From Bacillus nitratireducens (GTDB lineage: Bacteria > Bacillota > Bacilli > Bacillales > Bacillaceae_G), in contig NZ_MAOC01000077.1 in the NCBI RefSeq assembly GCF_001884135.1, forward strand, positions 62,001 through 126,000: a DNA stretch of 64,000 nt, written 5' to 3'. Position 1 is the first letter of the stretch, and each line of letters opens with the position of its first letter. Below the pieces are notes generated by a model. It searched no databases and was not told the origin of the DNA. It worked only from the letters and a program-made list of their open reading frames with translations. Of this stretch, positions 46,974-55,309 are shown piece by piece. The translations under genes and the position numbers were made by a program.

Positions 46974-47323
46974 TGTAAGCTTAAATTCAATAACAATTAT
47001 ACGGTAACAAAATAAACATGTCGAAATCCTTGTCATTGCTGCATTGGTAGAAAAATTGCAAATGTTACCGTATAGTTACACTCTAACGATAGCAATTATA
47101 CAAATCAATTCCGCTCCTTTATAAACAAAAAAAAACAGCCATTGATAAGGCTGTTTTTAGAAAGAGTCCCGTTAACTAGTTCGCATTTTCTATATGATAA
47201 AGTGTGTACTTTTTTCACCCATAATATTATATTCAATCTAAGCTGGTAAGATTATGCTTTCTTAATAATTTTAAGTTTTTTCTGGATAATATTTAATCTT
47301 TATTACATTTTTATTCTTTCGTC
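46974..47323. other. Intergenic region with a long-spaced 12 bp inverted repeat and a terminator
   Basis: TATACGGTAACA (46998-47009) and TGTTACCGTATA (47063-47074) are perfect inverted copies separated by 53 bp. A terminator AAAACAGCC / GGCTGTTTT with T5 lies at 47131-47159. The rest, up to the next gene's stop at 47324, shows nothing. Confidence 0.65.
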
Positions 47324-48538
47324 TTATGAATTTATTGTTTCTTGTTCATTATCCTGAACGCCATTATTACAAATTGATTCATTTTTCTCTGTTACAGGAT
47401 AATTTTGTTTGAGAAATTGTAGTATGGTAAAAGCATTTTCCCAATTTAATTTTTCAAAGAAAACATCCCTCGAGAATCTTGAATTTAATCGTTCTAGGAA
47501 AGAGTCAATCCATCTGAAATACTCTAATCTATGTTTAAGAAAGAAGTTCTTGACCTTGAAACGAATATTTATTACTAATTTAATTTCAAAAACATTAAAA
47601 AAACAGTCCAACGATTCTTTTTGTAAATAATGCTCTATAAATCCCTCAGGCAACCTTGCTCGTCCACCAACAACAGTTTGAATATTCAAATTAAACCTGT
47701 CAGTTTCTATACTTATGCTATGCTTATCCAATCTCTTTACCTTGGTATTTAGCGGAAGAACAAGGTCAAATTTTTGATACATTGCCCCATTTGAGCCAGA
47801 GCTCATTATTGTTTCTCCCATAGTAAAAGTTACCTTTTTTCCATCAATAATAAATTCTTTCTTATCATTAACCTGCGTTTTTTCATTATTTTCCCTTTGA
47901 ATGTTTCTTTCAAAAGCAGCTCTTTCCTCCATTGGTTTTGAAAACAACTGCAAAAATCTATTTTCATATAAAATTTCTGGAATATCATTTCGTCCGATTT
48001 CTCGGATATTATCTTTTTCAAACGTTTCATTATTAAAATACGAAGAAAGGTGTGTTGATAATTCCTCGATAACAAAATATTCCACTGCTTCGTGTACAAG
48101 TTGCCTTGACCGATTGTTACTCCACTTCACACGGTCTTCCATTGAACGATTTTTTAACGGTTCTCTCTCCCAAATAGCTTTTATATCTGAACTCTCTGCA
48201 AAAGCTGCGTTTAGATATCCTGCTATTTTATTAGAAAATGGATATCTAGCAATTCTTAAGATTGAATTGTCTTTTTCATCCCTCACAATAAACCCTGTTA
48301 TTACTTTAGTAGTTGATAAATTTCTATAAATCTTTAAAATAAAATAAAGCAAAACAATGGCAAAGAGAATAAATCCAACATATATTCCCACTGAAGCTTT
48401 AAACCCCTGCACTAAGGTAATACTACTCGCTAAAATACTAATGGCAAAAGCGGTCACAAATGTCACTGCAACAAACTCAATTGCATTAGAACGCTTTAGT
48501 AATAAAGAAGACAACACTCCTAGGCTTCTTTTATTCAT
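47324..48538 (-). CDS. Unrecognised two-helix membrane protein with a large soluble domain
   Basis: A 404-residue protein. Two N-terminal membrane helices (about 20-43 and 49-70) are followed by some 330 soluble residues rich in Asn, Glu, Lys and Arg, including FIVRDEKDNSILRIARYPF and FIIDGKKVTFTMGETIMSS. There is no signal peptide or known motif. It sits directly downstream of a PD-(D/E)XK nuclease-like gene on the same strand (156 bp gap). A two-helix anchor plus a large domain next to a nuclease recalls membrane-linked defence modules, but that is only inference. Confidence 0.75.
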   Translation of the reverse strand: MNKRSLGVLSSLLLKRSNAIEFVAVTFVTAFAISILASSITLVQGFKASVGIYVGFILFAIVLLYFILKIYRNLSTTKVITGFIVRDEKDNSILRIARYPFSNKIAGYLNAAFAESSDIKAIWEREPLKNRSMEDRVKWSNNRSRQLVHEAVEYFVIEELSTHLSSYFNNETFEKDNIREIGRNDIPEILYENRFLQLFSKPMEERAAFERNIQRENNEKTQVNDKKEFIIDGKKVTFTMGETIMSSGSNGAMYQKFDLVLPLNTKVKRLDKHSISIETDRFNLNIQTVVGGRARLPEGFIEHYLQKESLDCFFNVFEIKLVINIRFKVKNFFLKHRLEYFRWIDSFLERLNSRFSRDVFFEKLNWENAFTILQFLKQNYPVTEKNESICNNGVQDNEQETINS

Positions 48539-48694
48539 TAAAACACCTCTTCACCCTACAATTTTTAAGCGAAACCCCTTACCACTTTCATCTAAATAAT
48601 ATCAAAATATGTATTTTCCCGAAAGTGATTTTGGAGTTTTGATATAATTAAGCTAATAAAATCAAAATTTTATTAGTTTCTTTTATAAGAACAA

Positions 48695-49570
48695 TTAAAA
48701 AGGTAATATATTTCTATCACTGTAAAAAGCCTTTAATGAATCAAACTGTAAGGGTGTTAAGTGTTTCATCTGTTGAGTGGTTTTAAAGCAATTTTCCCAA
48801 GTCAACCAACATATATGTTTCATTAGTTTTACTAAAATTTCATGACATTCATTATCTCCAAACCGTTCTGTAAGAGTGGGTAAATCCATAGCAAGAGCCT
48901 TTGGGTCATTTTGATATTGCTTCATTTTAAAATAGTAGAGCCTATTTCCTGGGAACTTCCTGTAGCGTTCGGGAGTAACTAATATAAAATAAAAATTTTC
49001 CACATTATAATTCACTGCTTCTAATCCTACTTCAATGCATCTAGCTATTTGATTTCTTTCTGTTACATACGTTGTTTGATAGGATATATCAGAAGTATAT
49101 TTGCACTCGAAGAAAATCTTCTTATCCGTGTTGACCTCTAACAAAGCATCAAAGTTAGTTTTTCCTTCTACCCTTTTCTCAGAATTACATTGTTCCCTTA
49201 GGTATTTGACTGGATTAGAAAGAGCCTGACCTCTTAATCTATCCTGCATATTCTTCGAAGGTGAAATGGCTTGCTCTAACCTTAGATTTGTATTATGTAT
49301 GTTCCATGACTCGCTTGGAAAGCATTTTGTTAGAATATCGTTCCATCCATCATTTTTACTCTTGTGAATGGCTGCAAATGTATACAGTGTGATAATTGTT
49401 TCATCTTTATCAGCTTGGAGGATACGCTTCTGACTTTTTACATTACCTCCTTGCCCATTAACAGAATATTCATATACCCTTCGAAGAGATTCTTCTACTC
49501 TACGAATCCTCTTTTCTTTGTCGCCAACAAACAGAGACTTCAGATATTCTCTATCGAATATTAAAGTCAT
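48695..49570 (-). CDS. PD-(D/E)XK nuclease-like protein
   Basis: A 291-residue soluble protein. The region around residues 135-165 has the nuclease core pattern: KTNFDALLEV provides the Asp, IFFECKYTSD the E-x-K pair, and TERNQIARCI a following helix with Gln and Arg. This resembles restriction-endonuclease-like families such as the PGN_0703 group. No methyltransferase is adjacent. The ATG at 49570 has a GGGGGAGGAG ribosome binding site. Nuclease activity is inferred from the motif only. Confidence 0.72.
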   Translation of the reverse strand: MTLIFDREYLKSLFVGDKEKRIRRVEESLRRVYEYSVNGQGGNVKSQKRILQADKDETIITLYTFAAIHKSKNDGWNDILTKCFPSESWNIHNTNLRLEQAISPSKNMQDRLRGQALSNPVKYLREQCNSEKRVEGKTNFDALLEVNTDKKIFFECKYTSDISYQTTYVTERNQIARCIEVGLEAVNYNVENFYFILVTPERYRKFPGNRLYYFKMKQYQNDPKALAMDLPTLTERFGDNECHEILVKLMKHICWLTWENCFKTTQQMKHLTPLQFDSLKAFYSDRNILPF

Positions 49571-49707
49571 CCACTCTCCTCCCCCTTTTGATTACATGAT
49601 TTATTAAACTTTTTATTTTAAAATGTCCACTAGCTCTTTACATCTTGAATATTTTTTCTCTATGCCATTTCATGTACTCCCTCCCTATTCCTTTATACAG
49701 TAAATAG

Positions 49708-50424
49708 TTATATTTGTAGTTCTACCAATAAAATAGAATGGTCTGACAAACCATTTAAACGCTCTTGATGTGAAAAATATGATTCAAATATGTTTTCTTT
49801 TAAAGCTGGCGCAACAAAGACATGGTCAATTCGGAAACCATTTCCCTTCGTGCTGTACCATGAGTAACCAGAAAAAGAGCCATGTGTATATCTCCAAGTA
49901 TCAATCCAACCTAAATCAACTAATTTTTGCATATACTGTGGTCCGACAAAAGGAGCGCCTTGTGTATCTTCTTCTAGTCCTGTATTATAGTCCCCCATTA
50001 TAACAGTCCTAGAATTACCCTGTTCTTTTGCAAAGGCATTTACTTCCTGCCAAAATTCCAGCTTCTCTTGTACATCATTGTTGTTGGCTGGAATATGTAC
50101 TCCAACAATGTGCAAATCATATTGGGCGATTCTAATTTCTAACCAACGCTCGCTGTTTCTATCTTTCCTGAAGAAGGATGGAACTACTTCAAAGGGATAC
50201 TGTGAAGCGAACAGTAGACTATTTTGCTTAATAGCGCCATTACTAGAAATCATATATTCATACCCATTTTCTCTTAGTAACCGCTTAATCTCTTCCCCCT
50301 TTTTTCCTTCCCAGTATTCTGTTAACAAGAGTACATCTGGTGAATGTTTACTTAGTTGCTCTACAATCCTTGGGATGCGCTTCACTGAACCACCTTGTCT
50401 TATATTCCAAGTTAATAATTTCAA
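49708..50424 (-). CDS. Endonuclease/exonuclease/phosphatase (EEP) family protein
   Basis: A 238-residue metal-dependent phosphoesterase of the DNase I/exonuclease III fold. Catalytic landmarks: the Asn in LLTWNIRQGG, Glu in LLLTEYW, MGDYNTG, RIDHVFV and the terminal LSDHSILLVE. I start at the TTG at 50424, seven nt after AAAGGAG, which places the first strand correctly; an ATG at 50490 adds 22 unlikely residues. The substrate (DNA, RNA, lipid or small phosphate) cannot be told. Confidence 0.88.
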   Translation of the reverse strand: MKLLTWNIRQGGSVKRIPRIVEQLSKHSPDVLLLTEYWEGKKGEEIKRLLRENGYEYMISSNGAIKQNSLLFASQYPFEVVPSFFRKDRNSERWLEIRIAQYDLHIVGVHIPANNNDVQEKLEFWQEVNAFAKEQGNSRTVIMGDYNTGLEEDTQGAPFVGPQYMQKLVDLGWIDTWRYTHGSFSGYSWYSTKGNGFRIDHVFVAPALKENIFESYFSHQERLNGLSDHSILLVELQI

Positions 50425-50653
50425 ACCAACACTCCTTTCACCAATTACGTTAATTGTTAATAAATTCAAGATGAATGGGCATTCTAACACATATCAAAAT
50501 ATACTATTCATGCCATCCTATCCATGTTTTTTCATTCTGTAATTACCCTTCGGGGTTAATCAAACTTTTCCTACATTTGTTATAAAACTAAAGTATCCAC
50601 TATCTTGATAGATTTCTAAGTTTTTTATTTAGTCTAATTACAACGCAATGATT

Positions 50654-51352
50654 TTACTTTTGAGTGTTTCTGCGTTTTAAATGTTTGCAGTAAAATGCCT
50701 CTTCCTTTTCTATCCATTCTTCAAACTTATCAGATGGACCGTCAAAAGGCTTTGGATGACTATAATGAAGTAAGTGAAAATATATATTAGACGCCTCTTT
50801 ATACAGAGGAGAATCAAAATCTTGGCGCTGTCGTGACCTCTTGAATTCTAATGTAGCCTTGTAAAATGAAGGATAAATTCTATCTATTGGACTTAAATTA
50901 CTAAAATCAGATGGTGTTTTGTATACAGAAAAGAGAAGCAACAATAACTTACCTGAGTAGTAACTATTTCGACGTTCACCGTCCCCTATACCCACGTACC
51001 ATTTCTGTTCTTCTGCTTCAAAAATTATATTTGTATGCCGACCATCTTCTTCAACAATTATTTTCATTTTATCATTAATTATCGTTTCACTAGGCTTAGA
51101 GAAATTAATAGCATAATATTTTACATTTTTTAGATGTTTAAGAATTTCTAAACTATCTAATTCTTCTAACAAAAATAGGTCAACTTTTACGAAACCATGC
51201 GAGTTTATCGTAGCAAGAAAATAGTTACCTTCATTACGTCCATAAGAAAACGTATATTCATCATAAAAATGTATTATATGGTACTGTTCATTTTCTTTAA
51301 AGTATAACTCTGACAAATCTACAACTCCTTTATAATTCGAATCTAACAACAT
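50654..51352 (-). CDS. Unrecognised cytoplasmic protein
   Basis: A 232-residue soluble protein, aromatic-rich (YHIIHFYDEYTFSYGRNEG, WYVGIGDGERRNSYYSG, NIYFHLLHYSHPKPF). There is no membrane segment, signal or known motif. It is 229 bp upstream of the EEP gene on the same strand. Composition and length look like real coding sequence. No function is proposed. Confidence 0.65.
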   Translation of the reverse strand: MLLDSNYKGVVDLSELYFKENEQYHIIHFYDEYTFSYGRNEGNYFLATINSHGFVKVDLFLLEELDSLEILKHLKNVKYYAINFSKPSETIINDKMKIIVEEDGRHTNIIFEAEEQKWYVGIGDGERRNSYYSGKLLLLLFSVYKTPSDFSNLSPIDRIYPSFYKATLEFKRSRQRQDFDSPLYKEASNIYFHLLHYSHPKPFDGPSDKFEEWIEKEEAFYCKHLKRRNTQK

Positions 51353-51604
51353 AGACTTTTTCTATCCACTTAAATAATTCCCCACTAATGATGTTTATGC
51401 CTTCTTAAACTAACCTGTCTCTTTATTTTAAACATCTACAGGGCTTATTTAAAACAGATAAATCAACACTTTATAAAATGCTACACAGATACATCTGTTA
51501 CAATATTTTGTACCATGTAAAAGACGGGTTTTATTAGTTTTGTGTAACCGATTTGGTGAATTTCAACACTATGTTCAATTGTACACTCAATATACACAAA
51601 AATA

Positions 51605-51624
51605 AGAGTCTCAATTGCGAGACC
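51605..51624 (-). terminator. Terminator at the 3' end of the 419-residue gene
   Basis: GTCTC / GAGAC short stem (51608-51622) followed on the minus strand by TTATTTTTG; it overlaps the gene's stop. Confidence 0.5.
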
Positions 51625-52870
51625 CTTCTGTAGTTCTTACTAATTCCTTATCCATTTCAGCAATCATATGAATAGCTTGAGAATGTGCTAAAGGATTGGT
51701 TCTCTTTGTTTCTTTAGCAACTTCAAACTTAACTCCATCGCCTTCAATTGTAATTAATGCTGTTTGTTCAACTACAGTTGGATTTGATTTCATACTGCTC
51801 ATGCATCTGAAATACTTCAATAATAGTTCCCACATTGGAGCATATTGTTTCATAATCTTCAAGCACTTAACTCTAGCTGTATCAGACTTGTTAGTGGTGT
51901 TCATCTCCCTTCCCTTAGCAAGTTCCAATGAATGCTTACTGTGCATATCCTTGAACATCTCGGTCACAATAATCGCATATTCTTCAGTTAAACGATGTGT
52001 AAATTCCAATTCGCCTTTCTCTTGCAATCTATCAAGGTAGTCCCGAATTCCTAGGTCACTATCTTGTAACACACAGAAATGAGCGTCATAATCGAACTTC
52101 AATCCCAGCCGCTCAGTCAGTTGCTCATCGAATTCCTTTTTAAAATCTTTGACCTCTTTTTTGTTGGTTTTGAACAAATCATTCCCTTTAATTCCATGTG
52201 CAGTGAGCAGAATACGTCTAATACTAGCTATCTCTTTAATCTCATTCCGTGTAAGCTTCCTGTGATTGTTTTTAATAGTACATCCCCATCTCTCTTTTTG
52301 GTAAATGATGATTTTAGCTTTAACTAATTTGTTGAACACTGATATTAGACTCGATTTCATATTCTTCAATGATATTTGAAGGAACTCGTCCAACATCTCG
52401 ATATCTGAATCAGCCTTGTTATAATTCTTAACCCTCTTGCTGAACTGCTCTTGAAGTTTTTCGAGATGTATACCTCTAGCACCATATAATGCACCAAAAA
52501 ACTTGCCATCAATGATACCTAGTTCAGCAACCCATTTAGTCGCACTCATGGGTCTTACTTTATTATCATTCTGAATTAGATAGTTCACCACTAGCGAGTT
52601 CAATTCAAATTCACCAACCAATTGTCCTTTACCATTATTAGAACGCTTATCAATCCGCTTAGCCTTTTTAGAACGTTTCCCACTGCAGGTGATAATACGC
52701 TTAGAGCCTCTGCCCTCAACTGTGTAGGATTCCCATTCCTGTTCAACTGATTTAATGAGGAGGGTAAACTCCTTTCCAGTAAGATTACCTTTGTTTCTCT
52801 TTAACGATGCTTTCTGAGCCTTTGTTCCATACTTCTTAACCAATTCTGCCAATGTAAATTCTTGGTTCAA
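51611..52870 (-). CDS. Unrecognised 419-residue protein, possibly a replication or DNA-binding protein
   Basis: It starts at TTG 52870, seven nt after AAGGG. The N-terminal 90 residues are very basic (KRSKKAKRIDKRSNNGKGQ). A segment near 165-190 (MKSSLISVFNKLVKAKIIIYQKERWG) has the rhythm of a winged helix. The C-terminal part is mixed and ends in an Asn/Thr-rich tail. The gene lies directly downstream of the repeat-rich, GC-rich origin-like region, so a replication-initiator role is possible. No HUH or other catalytic motif is seen, and no family is recognised. Confidence 0.7.
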   Translation of the reverse strand: MNQEFTLAELVKKYGTKAQKASLKRNKGNLTGKEFTLLIKSVEQEWESYTVEGRGSKRIITCSGKRSKKAKRIDKRSNNGKGQLVGEFELNSLVVNYLIQNDNKVRPMSATKWVAELGIIDGKFFGALYGARGIHLEKLQEQFSKRVKNYNKADSDIEMLDEFLQISLKNMKSSLISVFNKLVKAKIIIYQKERWGCTIKNNHRKLTRNEIKEIASIRRILLTAHGIKGNDLFKTNKKEVKDFKKEFDEQLTERLGLKFDYDAHFCVLQDSDLGIRDYLDRLQEKGELEFTHRLTEEYAIIVTEMFKDMHSKHSLELAKGREMNTTNKSDTARVKCLKIMKQYAPMWELLLKYFRCMSSMKSNPTVVEQTALITIEGDGVKFEVAKETKRTNPLAHSQAIHMIAEMDKELVRTTEGSRN

Positions 52871-52982
52871 TATAATTCCCTTTTCTCATGACTAAGATTT
52901 GCTTTTATTAGCAGTCATGTACTTCAACTCCTTTTAGTTTTTCGCTTCAAAAATGAACACTTAAATGCTCAAGTAATCCTTA

Positions 52983-53106
52983 TTTTTATTGATAATTCAC
53001 AATATAAATTTCTGTACCGAATCGACCTCCTAATAAATAATAGTATTTATACCTCGATTCGGTACAGTTTTTATACTCTTGATTCGATAGGTTTTTATTG
53101 ATAATT
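52983..53106. repeat. Direct repeats flanking a perfect 14 bp inverted repeat
   Basis: TTTTTATTGATAATT occurs twice (52983-52997 and 53092-53106). Between the copies lies CTGTACCGAATCGA (53012-53025) with its exact reverse complement at 53054-53067; the loop contains a further TAAATA/TATTTA pair and, on the minus strand, an AGGAGG. The nested symmetry fits an origin, operator or regulatory RNA leader. Confidence 0.75.
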
Positions 53107-53189
53107 AGAGGCACTCGATGCTACAAAAATGAGCATCAAAACTCAATACTCACTTTTTAGAGTTGATGTGTCAAAAGGTCAAGAGCATT

Positions 53190-53262
53190 GGGCTTGAGCG
53201 CCCCGTCACTCGCTACGCTCATTCCTCCTAGCCCAGTTGCACCCTCGGAACACCACCGAGGG
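53190..53262. repeat. GC-rich nested hairpin block
   Basis: GGGCT (53190-53194) pairs with AGCCC (53230-53234), enclosing GAGCG (53196-53200) and CGCTC (53216-53220). Next to it CCCTCGG (53242-53248) pairs with CCGAGGG (53256-53262). The block is far richer in GC than its surroundings and has no T-run. It resembles secondary structure at plasmid transfer or single-strand origins. Confidence 0.65.
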
Positions 53263-53290
53263 CGACAACTTATATAATCATTCCTTTTGC

Positions 53291-53893
53291 TTACGCTGTT
53301 TTCTTTTGCTTAGGATTAAGAGTTTGCTTCTTTTGGCTCGTTTTACAATAGCTCGATAGATGATAGCGCTTATTTGCAAGAGCCTCATCAATCCGCTCAT
53401 AGGATACTTTCCCCCGCCATTTCTGGAACAGATACTCTCTCATCTCATTAAATGTTACTTCTCGGTTGGCATCTGATACAATTTGTCCAATTACTTTTTG
53501 AATCGAATGGATTTGATATCTCGGATTCTCATCGATATTGAACAGTGGTATCCAATCTTGAATAAAACTTGCTTCCTTTTCCTTCAGATTCCTTTTAAAT
53601 TCCTTCTTATCCATGCCATGATTATCAATTGGTTGAAATGCTAACATGATACTATCCGATTCAAACTCGATTAACTCTAATATCCTTGGATTATTATATC
53701 CCTCTCGCTTATCTTTTTGATACTGCCCCATCCGCCTGTATAGGTCTGTTGCTTCCCCTACATATAACAGTTCCTTCGGATTATACGTTAAATACCGATA
53801 ATACAAACCGCTTACTTTTTTTAATTGCGATTGATATTCTTCAATTTCATTCCATTTACATTTGAATACTATATTCTTTTTAACTTGGGTCAA
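53291..53893 (-). CDS. GIY-YIG nuclease-domain protein
   Basis: A 200-residue protein. SGLYYRYL...ELLYVGEATDLYRRMGQYQ gives the GIY (GLY) and YIG (YVG) strands and the Arg, and KEKEASFIQDWIPLFN gives the metal-binding Glu and the terminal Asn. The C-terminal third is basic (FQKWRGKVSYERID, KKQTLNPKQKKTA) and may bind DNA. It lies just beside the GC-rich hairpin block. Homing, repair and plasmid-maintenance roles are all possible. Confidence 0.82.
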   Translation of the reverse strand: MTQVKKNIVFKCKWNEIEEYQSQLKKVSGLYYRYLTYNPKELLYVGEATDLYRRMGQYQKDKREGYNNPRILELIEFESDSIMLAFQPIDNHGMDKKEFKRNLKEKEASFIQDWIPLFNIDENPRYQIHSIQKVIGQIVSDANREVTFNEMREYLFQKWRGKVSYERIDEALANKRYHLSSYCKTSQKKQTLNPKQKKTA

Positions 53894-54135
53894 TCTATTT
53901 TCCTCTTTTCATTATGGATTTGTTTGCCATAATGATTGCCTCCTTACGCATCAATTCGGTTTAGATTGCCTCTATTAATTTCATTCCCTGTTCTAACTAG
54001 ATAAATTTCTAGCTTCAACTTCATTGTAGATGATAGGTTTCTATCTCTTTTCAATTCTTTACGTAGATAATTAGACTAATTTTTCTTCCACAAAGCCTGT
54101 ATAAAAATACCCTTTAACTGTATCAAGAATAATTC

Positions 54136-54771
54136 TCATCTAATCTCTCCCGTATCAGCAATATTTTGCTTTTTTAATATCTTGCTTAAATCCTTAACCA
54201 CCTCATCTTTTAGTTCATTTTTGATTAATGAAAGAAATTCCATGGTAATACTTATCTCCTTGACATCATTCTGTTCAAAGATATCATTCAGTATAGTCAA
54301 AGCGCCTAAATATCTCTCTCCAATAGGAGAGTGTAAACCCTCTAGATAATCCTTATTAAATACTAGTGATTTTGCCCTCTCTATCTCCTGTACCATATCC
54401 TTTAATTCAATTAGCATTTGTCTATCTTCTGCGTAAGGGTCAATGGGAACAGGGACTCCAAAGAATTCATCCTCTACTTCTATAGAATCTCTGTCCGACA
54501 TGTACTTACTACGGGCTATCTCAATTTCTACATCATCCACATCATCTATCACCTTTTGAAATAATTCTTTATTCAAATACCTGAATTCTGGAATTTCAGC
54601 TAGTTGGTCAATCCGTTCTTGTGGAATCTTTCTTCTTCCCTTTAACCAATCATAAACAGTGTACCTACTTATACTAAGTTCCTTAGCTATTTGGTTAGCA
54701 TTAAAATTAAATACTTTAATTATTCTTTCTAAACCTATAATAATAATCACCTCTAAATATATTTTTGACAC
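54136..54771 (-). CDS. XRE-like helix-turn-helix regulator of the island
   Basis: A 211-residue protein with an N-terminal helix-turn-helix (NANQIAKELSISRYTVYDWLKGRRKIP) and an acidic helical C-terminal region (VDDVEIEIARSKYMSD, LKDMVQEIERAKSLV). The start is unclear: GTG at 54771 lies inside an operator copy, whereas the only strong ribosome binding site, GAGGTGAT near 54748, is followed by ATT/ATA codons and no standard start. Two exact 18 bp operator copies upstream suggest autoregulation. Confidence 0.78.
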   Translation of the reverse strand: MSKIYLEVIIIIGLERIIKVFNFNANQIAKELSISRYTVYDWLKGRRKIPQERIDQLAEIPEFRYLNKELFQKVIDDVDDVEIEIARSKYMSDRDSIEVEDEFFGVPVPIDPYAEDRQMLIELKDMVQEIERAKSLVFNKDYLEGLHSPIGERYLGALTILNDIFEQNDVKEISITMEFLSLIKNELKDEVVKDLSKILKKQNIADTGEIR

Positions 54772-54819
54772 ACATTTGTATGTCTAAATAAAGAATACAA
54801 CGACACACATTTGTATGTC
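54767..54819. promoter_or_regulatory. Two exact copies of an 18 bp operator
   Basis: GACACACATTTGTATGTC occurs at 54767-54784 and 54802-54819, 35 bp apart in direct orientation. Each is an imperfect palindrome (GACAnACA...TGTnTGTC type on the opposite strand). The position over the regulator's 5' end suggests autoregulation. Confidence 0.78.
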
Positions 54820-55309
54820 AATGTCTTTTTCATTTTTCCATACCAAGTAAACAAGAAAATTAACATCATTCTGTAACATAAATTACTCTTTAATAAATTT
54901 ATTATCGGACAAACACTAGTGTTTACAAAGGAAAAGTTCTTAAGCGGACATAGAGAGAACATTTAAGTCTAGGTGTTATATAGGAAATAACTAAGGAAAC
55001 TAAATGTAAATTATTGCAGAAGTAGCTTAACCTATCCGTATCGTATCGGAGATTTTTCACATCGTATTGGTGTGTATGTAGGTGCTACCCTCCCTTTCCC
55101 TAACAAGACTACTATTAAATGTGGAAAACAGCCCCCCTCCTCTGTCCAACTCTTTTATGACACACCTATCTTCTCATAAATATTTATAACGCCCTCAATT
55201 GCGCTGATGCATACACAACAACGTCTAGCAAAAATTACAATTGCAATTACAGTTGCCACAATGTACTCCTATCCGTAAAATAATGATATACACGGGAAGG
55301 AGTTATAGC
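54820..55309. other. Intergenic region with a 14 bp palindrome
   Basis: About 490 bp before the metallopeptidase gene with no supportable gene. AAACACTAGTGTTT (54911-54924) is a perfect palindrome. The rest contains AT-rich DNA and short pyrimidine tracts with no clear promoter. Confidence 0.55.

Noticed and set aside
49708-50490. Start of the EEP gene at the upstream ATG 50490
   Set aside because: The ribosome binding site AAAGGAG lies downstream of that ATG and points to the TTG at 50424, where family similarity begins.
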